Source of the DNA: Chamaelirium japonicum
Lineage: Eukaryota; Streptophyta; Magnoliopsida; Liliales; Melanthiaceae
Direction of reading: 5' to 3'
Assembly: GCA_947650365.1 (NCBI GenBank)
Contig: OX393557.1
Coordinates: 52,927,472-52,991,471, forward strand
Length of the DNA stretch: 64,000 bases
A model generated the notes under the pieces. That model searched no databases and had not been told where the DNA came from. It saw only the letters and a list, made by a program, of their open reading frames with translations. Shown one piece after another: positions 34,901 to 47,000 of this stretch. A program made the translations under genes and the position numbers. Every line of letters starts with the position of its first letter. The first letter of the stretch is position 1.

Positions 34901-37900
34901 TCTACAAGGCAGCTTGCATACTTCTTTATGAAGACACTCCATTCAACGATTTTGATATCTCTTTAGCAAACTCTTTGTGTATGATCCACCTTGAGTTTAG
35001 GTGGGGGGGGGGGGTGTTAGAGTGTGTTAGATTGTACATATATATTCTTAGTCTTTGTCTAGGTTCATTAGCCTCTTTGGGATATGCTCACCATTGGCGA
35101 ACCTATACTTTGTATAGTCATATAGGGCCATTGCCCCCAATGAGTAAAGCAAGCTCTTTACTCCCAAAATCCCTTTTTCCTTTTTTGGTATAATATGTTT
35201 GAAGTGCTGGTTCTGCATTCTCTGTGGAATCTCTCTCATATTTGTCTTCTATGAATAAGAGAACTACAAGTCAGCATATGTTCTGCACATCATTTTTGTA
35301 GAGTGGAAGATCATCAACATCAGTTTATCTCTGAATAACTCTATGGTGGTAAAGGATACTTCTGCTGTTTGCTTGATTTGAGTAGGACAGATAATTCTTA
35401 GAGCACTATCCTTGAATACTTTTTAGATAAGAGTAAAATTTGTAAAAATCTCCTGATTTCTTGCTTCATATGATAATTTAGATGCTTTCCTTTGAGTTCC
35501 ACTACTGAACAATCTCAATTGCTGGTTTGCTAACTTTATTTTGGTGATGATACTATCTTACTCTAACAAGAAGTCTATATTGCTTTGAAAATGGACTTAT
35601 TGTGCTGGCCTTGAGCTCTTGATTTCATAAGCTCGCTTCTGCAATTTTGTATTTCCACTGTATGGTTTCCTTGCATATCTTTTGATGGTTGTGCTGGGTC
35701 TCCATCATGATTTCAAGTTGGAAACCATGAGCAAATTAGTTGAACTAAACAACCTCAGGGCTTGCTTTTTTAATTTTTATATATTGCTTTCAGCTTTCAC
35801 CTGATAAGATCTGATGTCAATATTTTTAGGTCGACCTGAGGCGTGCTAATAACACTGAAATTATGCTGACAAAAGTGAAGATGCCACTTTCTGATTTGAT
35901 GGTAAGCTAGATCTGCCCATTTTCATGTACGTCAAGCATTTTCTTTTTCCACTTAGATATGGCTTAAAGGAAATCTTGATGACTTTGCCTGCTACGGTTG
36001 ATTGATTTTGTAGGCACTTGTTCAAAGAGAACACAAATTGGAACTGTTTGCTGTACTCTGGATTTGTAAAATGACAATGTCAGAACCTTGTTTTCCTTGT
36101 GCTTCCAGGTCTGCTAGAAGGATGACTTATGCTTTTGAAATTTATAGGTGGGAATTCAAATGGTCACGCTGGGAGAAGTTGTATAGGTTTGGGAGAGTAC
36201 ATGGGAGACATGGTTTTGGAGATGAAATAAAACATGAGATTTTATACTTGAGTTCGTGGTGGTGGTCTATGGTCTAGCGATCGTTAATACTTCTTTTAAA
36301 AAATGAGATGGAAATTTAGTTATCTTCAAGAATGGATCAAATGCATCACAAATATTAGTTATTTTAACAAGGAAGGAGAGATCGACATCTAAAGAGCATA
36401 AAGTGCACCAGGAGATTGATAACACAAGATAGGCTAGTGGTTATGGACGTGTTTATTAAAAGCAAGATGAAAAGAAAAGAAACAACAATAGGCCCAAAAC
36501 TGTGAAAATACAAGTACAGGAGCCCATGAGCTACAGTTGCCTCTGCATGTAGTTGGTTGGTCCGACGAAGTTGTGTGCTGTTGAAGTCCATCTGACAGAG
36601 GCTTTGTAACTGGGTCTAGTTGCAGTGGTGGAAACTTTATAGGCGGTGAAGGCTCCATTGGTTGATCCCTCCCGAGGAGGAGATGGCTCCTCTGAAGAAT
36701 CTGTAGGAGGTGGTTGCTCCTCTATGGGGACTGGAGGGAAAAAATCCACTGGAGGTGGAATCTTCTCAGATGGTGCTGGTGGAGTCGGGGGCTCCACAAA
36801 AGGTGGAGGCTTGCTGCATCTGTTCTTTCGCTTTCTCCACTTCAGCTCTGCCTCAATCTCTTCAATAATATATCGAACCTTCCAATCTTTGGCTCTAATG
36901 ATAATGAAGGGTGAGGATGTAAAAGCCAATGGATGAAAGGTTTTGAAGGAAAGTCAACATCAAGTCTTCTTTTCAATATAGGAACAAAAAAGACGATCTA
37001 ATTTGGATTAAGGAGAGCGAAGAAAAAGGAAACTATGACCCTTACAAAGTCGGTTAAATTTTTTGAAAAATTTCGTATCACAAGAATGAAGAGAATAAAC
37101 CGATCAAAAACTTTTATGAATTTTCGTGTTTTTTCTCAAAATATTTTTTAAAATTTCTTTTTGGCTTTCCTAAATAGCCATATGCTTGCATGCCCAATAT
37201 CTAAAAAATAAATTTTTTATTGAAAACGTGCGTGAATATAGATGCCACACAAAAAAAAAAAAGAAAAATTAAAAGTAGGGAAACAAGCATACAATGATGA
37301 AGTGCGTGCAATCCTAGGAGCAGAACTTGCTCTAATACCAAATAATGCAAACCGGGATGCGAAGTACAAAATCCAAGTTAAAATTGAAGATTTTATAGGC
37401 TATTTAGGATTTTTAAATATAAAATTCAGTAACAAAGAACAATTCCAAAATAATTTTAATCAAGAATTAATATTCTAACCTTTATTAGCATCCTCATAAT
37501 TAAACAAATAACGAAAAGAAACAAAAACAATGAATTAAAGTTAAAAATGACTTTGCAAATAATAAGTTAAGCATACAAGCACATGCAAAGATAAAAAAAA
37601 ACAATGATGATACCATTAGGCGGGCCAGGCTGGATTAGGCTGTCCTGGCGGACCAGGCGGGCTGAGGCTGGTCAGACGGGCCAGCGGGCTCAGGTGGGCT
37701 GAGGTTGGCCAGGTGGACCAGGCGGGTTGAGGCTGGCCAGGCGGACCATGTTTGTTTTTGTTCTTGTTAATCACTTAATCTTGAATTATGGTTATATACT
37801 TGTTCTTTAAAATAATGGTTTGGGATAATCTTGAACTTATATTAATTTTTAGACATATATATATTATATAATATCAAAATAATAATTAAAATAATTAAAA

Positions 37901-39435
37901 AAAATCCAAAACGCCTAGGCGTTAGGTGACCCCCCACCGCCCGACTAGCTCCTAGCGCTTTTTAAAACCTTGGATTTCGAGTTGAGTTATTTGGTCGAGT
38001 TGGGATAAAACTTGTTCGAGTCGGACCGAGTTTACTCGACTCCGCTGGCTTTTGAGTTGAGTTCGAGTTTCGAGTTTTTGAACACTGGATGATACTGCCA
38101 ATGGTGATTCAATCCAAGCTAAATTCAAGGTAATGATCGATTAACAATTTCGGAGTAAACACGGTTATGAAAGGGATGCAGAGGGATATCGTTGATAACC
38201 AATGAAACAATTGTTGTGTAAGAATGAAGATGCGAGAGGTAGGTAGACGATGGCGTAGAAGAAAAAAGATCAGAAGCCAGAGGATATCCACGGTGATTGG
38301 AGAGGGATGAAGAAGTACTCTTCTTCAAAATCTCAAAACGTGATGTCTTTCATCATCCAAGATCTTTGATATCTTTAGTAGGGTTTCATCTTTTTTTATA
38401 GAAGAGAGGGACGCCATAAAAGAAAATGAGAATAGAAAGAGAGACTTTAAGAGTAAAGAGGACACACCAAATGAAAGATCGTGGAAAGAAAAAAGACCAG
38501 TTTTTGTTTCATGGGAGGAAAAAAGGTGGCTTTGGGTTAGCTAGGGCACTTCATTGTGGTGAATTCAACATCCCATTGAAGATTTTAAAATATGATATGG
38601 TCATCGCTCAATTAGGCTTTTAATTGACTTTTAATGGCTCTCTTTGATCCACCATCGGATGCATCATCCAATGCCTTCTTCGATCTTGCATGGCATAATC
38701 ACATTAAATAACTTAAAGCGATAAACGAGCTAGCTAGTTGGTCTAGTCGGGTGTGACATCCCGCACCTTAGGCTAGCAAACATGTAGAATTTAATAACTA
38801 AAGATATGTTCGTTCGATTTTCAAATGGAAACATAAATATAAATGCGACACAACTAAAGCATTAAATAAAGATAGATTGTTTGTAGCGCGATCAGGCTTC
38901 ATCAATTTTTTTTACAAAGTAGCCTCCTCATTGAAGATGCACATCTTAACTCCTCTCCTTTCATGATAAGATATTGACCAAAGTCAATCTGACGAAGCGG
39001 AAGCATTCAAATATTCAAAACCCGACTTGTACCTTGTGTGGAGTTTCTGACGCATCTTCCTCGCTCCATTTTCTTCTTTTCCTTTTCCAAGGGAAGTTTG
39101 GTCCTATTTCAATTTGAAGAGATCCGGCTTCTATTAAGTCCCCCTGGGCTGGTTGACATGGAAGGCGAGTTCCAAAGGAGATTGGAGAACTCTGGGATTT
39201 GATTGTAGTGGCTATTAGCTGGACTCTTTGGATGGATAGGAATTGTTAAGCTGATATACATATACATTGTTGGCCCATTCCATAATAGCTTAAGGTTTTG
39301 GGTGAGATAATTGCTTAACATGGTATCAGAGCTCCTGTATCTAGGTGGTCTCGGGTTCAAGTCTTGTTACTTCCATTTGTTTATTTCGGTATTGCCCCAT
39401 TTGTTTATATCTCCACGTGCGAGCGAGGTCCACAC

Positions 39436-39510
<75 letters not shown>

Positions 39511-42500
39511 GTTATGCTTGATATACCTTGTTGGACTTACTTAACAGGAACGATAAGCTCTTTAGAGCCAAATCTTCTACTAGGGACATTATCATCAAGA
39601 AGGCAATATATTTGATTAAGATTTGGTCGGTTTTTGCAAGAAGAAACCTAATAGTTGCTATTAATCACTGCATAACCCATCATAATCTAGTACTCCTCTA
39701 GTGGATTCTGCTTTACACTCTTCTTTTAGTTAAAAACGACACTTTTTGCCCCCCCTCTCGCGGTTGGTGCATCATGCTTATATTGAAATTGTTTAAGACT
39801 TGCGTGAGAAGTAATCGTCATAGACAAATGAATTTCCAATCGCGAGGAAATTTCACAATGGATAGTACTTTGTACATAGTGTTTTTACTCGTCATCGATG
39901 AACTTACTGCTAATATTCAAGAAGTACCGTGGAATATATTGTTTGCAAAAGATATGTGCTAGTTTAGAAGACAAGGACAATTATAAATACTAAATATGAA
40001 TGAGGAATATAAACTTTGGAAGATAAGGGTTTAAGAATTAGTAGAACTTGAATATAGTATAACAAATGCAATTTTAATGAAAATAGTGATGATAATGAAG
40101 CCCTTTTCACAATGAATGGCCTAAAATTATAAAAATGAGATTGTTTTCTATATCTTGGGTCTATTATATAAAAGAATGGAGAGATTAATGATGATAGATC
40201 TAATAGAGAGAGAGTTGCATGGGTGAAGTAGAGAAGTGCTTTGGGAGTGCTATGTGATCGATACATGCCTTTAAGACTTAAAGATAAATTTTACAAGACT
40301 ATAATAAGCAATCTTATGTGGTTGAGAATGTCGGCCTATAAAGAGAGTTCAAGCTGAGCGTCGTAGTGATGATATTGAGGCGACACAAAAAAACAAGGAG
40401 GGATAGATTGAGAAATGAGTGTACTAGAGGAAATGTTGAAGTTGCACAAATTGAGGATAAAATGATGGAGAACATATTAAAGATGGTATGGCATGCAAAA
40501 ATATAGCGCAAATATTTCCCTATAAGGGGAGTATCTCAGATTATTATTTAAGGGTCAAGGAGGAGGGGAAAACATAAAATAACATTGGTAGAAGTTGCTA
40601 AAAAAAAAAAACTGCCATTGACAACAGAGATAGCCCTTTACAAACATGAATGGCAAAAGAAAGATCCATAGAACCGATCTCATATAGATGGGACATGGCT
40701 TGATAATTATGGTTAAGGTTATCAGAGCATATATTTCTATTTCATTTGGCTACAAGGAGCAAAAAGATCGCCTTGATGGAGATGTTCCTTTTAATATATA
40801 ATAGCAGTGTCATTATTTTGACTCATAATGTTTAGTTGCCTGACAATATGGAAACCTGCAAGGGGCCCTTCATTGTTTAATATTGGATTTTTTACAAATC
40901 GATCCCTGAAATTAGGGCTAATTACGTATAAACCCCTTAAATTGGACATTTGCATATCGACCCCTGCAAACATGTTAAGTGGTACACGTTAGCCCTTTTG
41001 TCACAATCTGTCACCTTCCTGTTAATTAATCATGGTTTAGAGTTAACCACATGGATAAATGACTAATTTTTCCTAAATAACTTAATACTCCACCGCCCTC
41101 TCTCCGCCACAACTGTTGCCCACCACTGACTACCACCGCCATCGCCGCCGCTGCCCGGCCACACGGCCCACACCCACCCACCTCTCCACCACCGCCCACC
41201 TCCATCACCGTTGCCCACCACCTATCACCACCATCGCCCATCCACCACCAACTTCCACCACCGTCACTCACTTTCACGACCACTGCAAACTCACCTCCAC
41301 CACTGTCGCCCACTTCCACCACCACCATAGCTCATCTACCACCACCACCCACTTCTACCACAGCCACCCACCTCTACCACCGTCCTCCATCACCCACCGC
41401 CACCACCGCCCATCGCTTACCACCCCACAACTATCCACCGCCTACCACCACCGCTTACCGCTTGTCCACTAATTTTATTATTTTAAATCCTTAAGGGTAC
41501 TTTCGTCCAAGAAAATCCACATTTGAAGCAAACGGACAATCATAGAATATTATGTGAATATTCCTCTAATATGGACGCCAGTTAACTAGAGGGGTATATC
41601 TACACAACTTAAGATGTTTGCAGGGGTCGACATGCAAATAGTCTAATTTGAGAGGTTTATGCACAATTAGCCCTAATTTCAGGGGTCGATCTGCAAAAAA
41701 CTCTTTAATATTTTTTCATGATTACTTCTTAGAAAACGTGTTTAATAATTTCTGTTTCTTCATATTTGTAAACATGCCTTGTTTTCTTGAAGTTGGAAGT
41801 GATTTTGATGATTTGATCTTACCTCAGAGTGCTGCTCTAGCGTTGGATGATTCCATTTTAGACGGTGATCAAGTGGAAAATCTCATTAAGTTTTGTCCAT
41901 CCAAAGAGGAGATGGAGCTTCTTAAGGTGCATGCAATGAAATTTCTTTGTAATAATAATTTATTAATTTCCTCATTTGTCCATAATGTTCTTATTTTTAT
42001 ACTTCTGGTTTTAGGGCTACACCGGTGATAAAGGAAATCTTGGAAAATGTGAGCAGGTAAACTTTACTATTAGTAGCCTATGAGATTTAATTACTAAGAC
42101 ATTTCAGAAAACATGTGACTGGATATATTCAACAGGGCTTGTGGTTTAGTTGAAGGACTTGGAATGAAGTTTGGGTTTAAGCCTCGATTAAATTTGTATC
42201 AGAATCTGGAAATAAGTTGCAGAATTTTTTTAGAAAGAAGAATGGGGATTATTGTTATATTTAGGCTAGACATGAATTTAAACTAAAACATGAAAGAAAG
42301 TTATAGGATTTTGTAAGAAAGAAGTTTAGGGAAGATATTTGTTGTACATCCAACTACAAAATATGGACAATAAGGGATCTCATTTTGTAAAATTTGCTAC
42401 CTTTGTTTAAGAGTCATCCTCAAAGATCTAATAGCATTTTGGAAACATAGATTTCCCGTCCTACAGTAACCCAAAAATCACCATAAAAAAATCGAGGACT

Positions 42501-43966
42501 CGCTAAAAATCTGACTGCCACTTATCACAAATACTTTAAACTTTAATTAAAGCCCCATTATTAAGAAAAATCTTTTTCAACTCTGCAAGGCCTTAAACCT
42601 CTACACGGGCCTTGAGAAAGATATTTTTTCTCGTGAGGACATTCAAATAACTTCAAGCCTAAAACTACTTTAGAGTTAAACTAAACATAGGCACATGCTA
42701 CATGCCTATCAAATAATATGAGACGGCTATATTGACCATCCACCGTATTTACTACCTACCTAAAGTCCAAGAGTAAAATGTGAAGTTTTCTCAAAGCATG
42801 TTCCACTCCCTTTGTTCAAGTCTTTGCACTTTTTTTAGGCCCTTGTCCTTGTCCATGAGATTGAGTTTAGGCTAGATATGAAGTTAAACTAAAACCTGAA
42901 AGTGCGTTATAGAATTTTGTAAGAAAGAAGATTGGGGAAGATATTGTAGTACATAAAACTATACAATATGACAGTAAAGGATGTCATTATGTAAAATTTG
43001 CCACCTTTATTTTTGAGTCATCTTCAAAGATGTAGTAGTAGTTTGTAAACATACATTTCCCATCCTTTACTCACCAAAGCTCAACATAGAAAAATTTAGG
43101 ACTAGCAAATATCTTCAAGGACAGCCACTTATCACAAAATTTTAAACTTTGATTAAAGCTCCATTATTAGGCAAATCTTTTCAACTTTATAAGACCTTCA
43201 ACTCTAACATGGGCCTTGAGAAGATTATTGTATTTCCTAAGGACAATCACGTAACTTCAAGCATAAAAGTACTTTTATAGTTAAACTAAACATAGGCACA
43301 TGCTACAAGCCTATCAGTTAAATATGGGATGGCTATATGGACCCTACATTGTATTTAGAGTTAAACTAAACATAGGCACATGCGACAAGCCTTAAAATTA
43401 CTTGTTGTCTGGAATGTTATGAAAACTCTCAGTATATTTACCTTCTCTTGAAGAATCAAAGGTAAGCTCCTTTAGAGGTTATTAGAGGGATATGCCCTTC
43501 ATCTTTGGTCTCAACGCCAAAGCCAAAATGTAGCTACATATAACTCTTAGATTTGAGAGTGACATTTTGCCATTCCTTCATTCTCACTTAAAAATTTGAA
43601 TCATCCATCGTCCAAATAGTCCGCATATAACCTTCTTGAATTGGTGGAATCCCAACCTTTGTTACTAGGACTTGCAACCCGCCTCTACTTGCATCAGATG
43701 CACGAGACATGTGGAACTCAAAAGTGCATGTAAGAAATAGGATCCAACATTTTCAGGATATGTCTGTTGAGAGTTATCCTAAAGCCTCTTCATAAATTCC
43801 TAATCTCTCTTCCTGAATCCTTATCATTAGATACGATAAACACTCACTAGATCCCCAATGTTTTTATGATTTAAAGTCTTATTCAAGGAAAAAATGAGAA
43901 TGGAAAGAAATAATAAGAAAAGGACTACCTTGGAAAACTCATTTGCTTGGACCAACCCTCCACCCA

Positions 43967-44019
<53 letters not shown>

Positions 44020-47000
44020 TGTGTGTGTGTGTGTAATACACACACCAACCTTTTTCTAAGACACCGATAAAGAACTAATTGTGTAATACATATCCCTGTT
44101 TGACAGAGGTTACGTTATATAGCCTTGTGTCTTTGTATACTATTCAAAACTTGCATATATAAATCTATTTCAAACTCAAGAAAGCAACCATAAATACTTA
44201 TTTTATTACCTATGTATGTAATAAATAAATTTTTTACTAGTTTTAAATGAAAGTGTATATGGTTTCCTAATCTTGTTTTTTGTCTCTCACTGTGTTAGGC
44301 TCATTTCCAGGTGTTAGAATTCGACACTTGTGTCCAGAAATTTTGTAAGTCATATCGTAGCTCATTCTACGAGGATCCAACTTTGACTTAGAATGGGAGG
44401 ACTCGAGCTGACCTCACGATATATAAGGGAGCACTATCTTGTATTTTTCCACCTCTACTGAATGCTTTCTCCATCTACCTTCACCGCCACCTTTTGCTCT
44501 CCCGAAAACATTTGAAAACGTTTGAAACATTAGTTAGTGTTAAAGGACCGACTAGGGTTCCACAATAAAGAAAGAAGAGGATAAAGGTGAAGAAGGAAGG
44601 AGGAAAATATAGAATAAATCCACCACAAAAAACAATTGCCATTCATTAATCCATCAAATCTAGAACCTGCGGTGACCTCTCACTACATTTACAGGGCAAG
44701 TTACTTGAAACCTTTAAAAAAATTTATTTTATCTTAATTCTTGATTTAGCAAAACTAATTAGACTTGTTAAACAAAGGTATGAATTGAATCATAAACTAA
44801 GGCATCTACACCCTAGTCTCATTTGTGAAGTTTCACAACATGACAAGGTAGTCAAAATTGATCCATCTGGTGTCCCTAACACATGAATATGACACGTCTC
44901 TTGAGGCTGAAACACATATCGTAAGCCTATAACCCAAACATGAAAATCTCAAGTTATGACACTTAGAAGTTGTGGCTACTATTCAAATCCGAAAATAGTT
45001 TATTTATAATTATGCTACACTATATCCTAGCGACTTATCCATATTAAATGTAACATCCTAATGTCTCAATTTATACCTGACTCGACCTAACCCTAACCCT
45101 TTGCAACTCCCTATTTTATTTTGAAAATGTTTCCATACATTAACTGTTATTAGCTTTTGTATTCACCTCATTAATAACCCCAAATTTTTTTCACTTTCAT
45201 CTAGAGAACCTCAGATCATTAATGATTAGGTTGACCAAAGAATTTCAATACTGATCATCTTATGCAGAACTAGTTCTACTAGATGTAGCCCCTATACCTT
45301 CTGATGAAGTGATTTGGTATATGTTGGATGCTATTCTCATGTCGGAACTAGATCCAATTGGGTTGGATAAAGGTAAAAGTCAATAACAAACAAGTAGAGA
45401 GAAGTAGAGAGTTAAAATTTTATACCCTCTAGTTTCAACCCTCACTCCTTGGTAAAATAATATAAATATAATAATTGCTGAAAATCAATAAAACATTCAT
45501 AAAAATGTTGATCCATATTTATAACTCATATGTTTATAACATCGTTGGAGGATTTAACGGTTCAACAACGATTCCGGTTTCGGCCGATATGTAACGAAAC
45601 AAACCCCGAACCTGCATCAAAGGTTGATTTGAGCAATTTCAGGTTAGATTCGGCGGAATAAACCATGTTGGATCCGAAATGACATATCATAATCAAAACC
45701 GAATTTCTAATTTTCTTATTATTTTAAAATTTTATGTATTATTATTAGTTTTTTTTGCCAAAACAGCTGAACTGGGATTTTTTTCCCATTCTGAAACCGA
45801 CCTGTAAACTCAAACGTTGATTTATCATCTCTAGCCCATGACTCTTAAACACTAAGTAGGTAGGGTACCTGAATCTAAGTCTGAAATACAAAATTATATG
45901 AACCTGAAATCACTAAAGTCTAAAACAAGTGTTTTTTTAATTATCTGAATTAATTTCAGTTTTCTTTACTTCCTGTTTTATCTGATTTTTGGATGATTGA
46001 AGGTGAACTTTCTAGTTTCTCCCCTTAATGCGATATAACTATATATGTTGCAATGAGTCATGCTACATTTATCGATATTTATGCTTTTTTATATGCAATC
46101 ATGACTCTTGCTATTGGGTGCATTTAGTGATTGATATATTGCATTTGAAACCTACCTTGGTCAAAATCAAGGTTCGATGCTGTATGGAACAACTACAAAT
46201 AGGTAAATCGCGATCCATATGCACCAAACATTTTTGCATTTCAAACCCAATGGTCAAAAGGCCATACAAGGCAATGACATGTGTGAAATTTCATTCACTC
46301 ATCAGAGAATCACGATCATGCTCTTATACCTAACTTTGCTTTACATTCACGGCATGAATTGTCTTTATCTATTTATCTAATTCATAATGGGCTTAGTGTC
46401 CTGTGAAACTTCTAGGGTTTGTGATGGAACTCTAGGTGAATTTAGAAAATATGACATTCCAAACTACTACTTTTTGTAATGATTACTTATCTGAAACAAT
46501 CTTCCAGTGCATATTTCCTTTTTGACAATGTCATTATATTGCTCGTTTCTGTTTATATAATTCCCTCATGTTTGTGGTCTTGTATTACTATGATCAATTT
46601 TCTTTCTGCATATTCATTTTGTTATGCCAATATTGCTGGCAATTTGACATGAACTTGTCTCTCGGAATTAAATTAAATTATATCTTTGATGGTGCAGTTT
46701 TTTTTAGAGTTGATGAAAGTTCCTAGGGTGGAATCTAAGTTGAGAGTTTTTTCTTTCAAGATTCAATTTGGCTCACAGGTTGTATGATATTTTCCTTTTA
46801 CAATTTATTTAAGGAAAAAGATGATGAATTAATGACTGAATCTTTTGCTTTATTATCAGATTTCAGATCTTAGAAAGAATTTGAACACTGTAGACTCTGC
46901 ATGCGAGCAGGTATATATGGTGGCAATGGTGCAATCAGATCTTTATGTATTTTCTTGATCTTTTTGTTTGCGGCATTCATGTTTTTATGTCTTTTCAGAT

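Larger units (their letters stand above)
28163..35829 (+). other. Formin intron 5 (7.7 kb)
   Basis: The largest intron. It holds a MULE-like MITE (28517-28770), a poly-G run (28919-28944), hAT MITE copies, a 690-bp tandem duplication and a degenerate Copia. 35195-35829 has no recognised feature and is probably the original intron. Confidence 0.85.
35902..41827 (+). other. Formin intron 6 (5.9 kb)
   Basis: Contains the antisense proline-rich frame (36531-36929), an inverted hAT MITE copy, GAGTTCGAGTTTCGAG-type repeat, a TRIM-like element, a LINE remnant and a MULE MITE. 36930-37600, 38100-39240 and 39550-39960 show nothing recognised. Confidence 0.85.
42057..46697 (+). other. Formin intron 8 (4.6 kb)
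   Basis: Holds a direct duplication (42265-43340) and a (CT)n(GT)n microsatellite (about 43971-44034). Near 44312-44700 a TGTTAGAATTCGACAC start and a TATATAAG box hint at an LTR remnant. 45540-45830 is repeat-like (CGGTTTCGGCC). The rest shows nothing recognised. Confidence 0.8.

Noticed and set aside
39321..39333. tRNA gene fragment
   Set aside because: The TGGTATCAGAGCT here is a retroelement primer binding site next to an LTR end, with no tRNA cloverleaf around it.
41026..41472. His/Pro/Thr-rich and Gly/Val-rich frames
   Set aside because: They lie in the low-complexity CACCGCC core of the MULE MITE.
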